From contig CAXSDR010000036.1 in NCBI GenBank assembly GCA_964236445.1, positions 1 to 31,014 of the forward strand: a stretch of 31,014 nt of DNA, in the 5' to 3' direction. A program made the position numbers and the translations under genes. Source of the DNA: CAXSDR01 sp964236445. Its GTDB lineage: Bacteria > Actinomycetota > Actinomycetes > Motilibacterales > Motilibacteraceae. The notes below the pieces were generated by a model that did no database searches, was not told the origin of the DNA, and saw nothing but the letters and a program-made list of their open reading frames with translations. Shown in pieces: positions 30,917 through 31,014 of this stretch (position 1 is its first letter; each line of letters opens with the position of its first letter).

Positions 30917-31014
30917 TCGGCGTCGCACGCCAGGAAGGAGCCAGCCCACCGCTGACTGCGGCACCGTCCCGAATTCGATGGCGGTCCCGACGGGTCAACG
31001 CAGTCGTTAACGGG
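30917..31014. other. right-edge intergenic sequence
   Basis: The last 98 bases hold no recognisable gene, RNA or repeat. Confidence 0.5.

Noticed and set aside
1..31014. CRISPR arrays, insertion sequences, tRNA or rRNA genes, attachment sites
   Set aside because: I found no regularly spaced repeats, transposase motifs, terminal inverted repeats or cloverleaf sequences. Tandem repeats seen are short and inside genes.

Overview
The window is high-GC DNA from an actinobacterium. Many GTG starts, genes that begin at or next to their own predicted transcription start (a TANNNT -10 box about 6-7 bases before the start codon), and the gene order all point that way. From memory of the family, the order dapD / dapE / LOG / folP2 / DivIVA-like / tag / DUF3117 / O-methyltransferase / sigE / rseA / htrA / tatB / mrp / MgtE-N-CBS / corA parallels the Mycobacterium tuberculosis Rv1201c-Rv1239c region. 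I do not name a genus.

Layout. (1) 1-2724 is an accessory, decaying stretch: an intact EamA/DMT exporter, a cut-short helix-turn-helix-like start at the left edge, a LuxR-type HTH remnant, an ornithine cyclodeaminase remnant, and a GNAT acetyltransferase broken by a frameshift. (2) 2739-5905 is the diaminopimelate block: dapD (-) followed by a membrane-anchored protein that looks like a two-domain cell-wall hydrolase, and dapE (+), with dapD and dapE diverging from one shared -10 element. (3) 5987-9907 holds two tandem LOG-family genes, a FolP2-type pterin-binding protein, a small DivIVA-like membrane protein, a SRPBCC protein and 3-methyladenine glycosylase (tag). (4) 9904-13300 holds a PaaX-like regulator, a 55-residue DUF3117 protein, leucyl aminopeptidase and a SAM-dependent O-methyltransferase.

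(5) 13429-16898 is the envelope-stress module: ECF sigma factor SigE, zinc anti-sigma RseA, HtrA-type protease and TatB, with an ECF-type promoter in front of sigE. (6) 16895-18712 holds mrp (Fe-S carrier ATPase) and a divergent MarR regulator. (7) 18734-21754 is a thiamine-precursor ECF transporter (ykoE-ykoD-ykoC, minus strand) under a TPP riboswitch. (8) 21761-24374 holds a lipoprotein, a DUF1003 membrane protein and a soluble PRC/MgtE-N/CBS protein. (9) 24416-27144 holds a PhzF-like protein, a second DMT transporter and a CitE-like lyase. (10) 27149-28913 holds a 49-residue acidic protein diverging from a general-stress membrane protein across a palindrome, then corA. (11) 28984-30916 is an ArsR repressor and divergent DHA2-type MFS exporter, with an operator-like inverted repeat over the exporter's start codon.

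Most of the window is conserved housekeeping. The less ordinary parts are the left-hand gene decay, the dapD-linked putative hydrolase, the symmetric dapD/dapE promoter, the palindrome at 27301-27326 and the ArsR site. I see no CRISPR array, insertion sequence, tRNA or rRNA. I found no clear sign of an entirely new multi-gene system.
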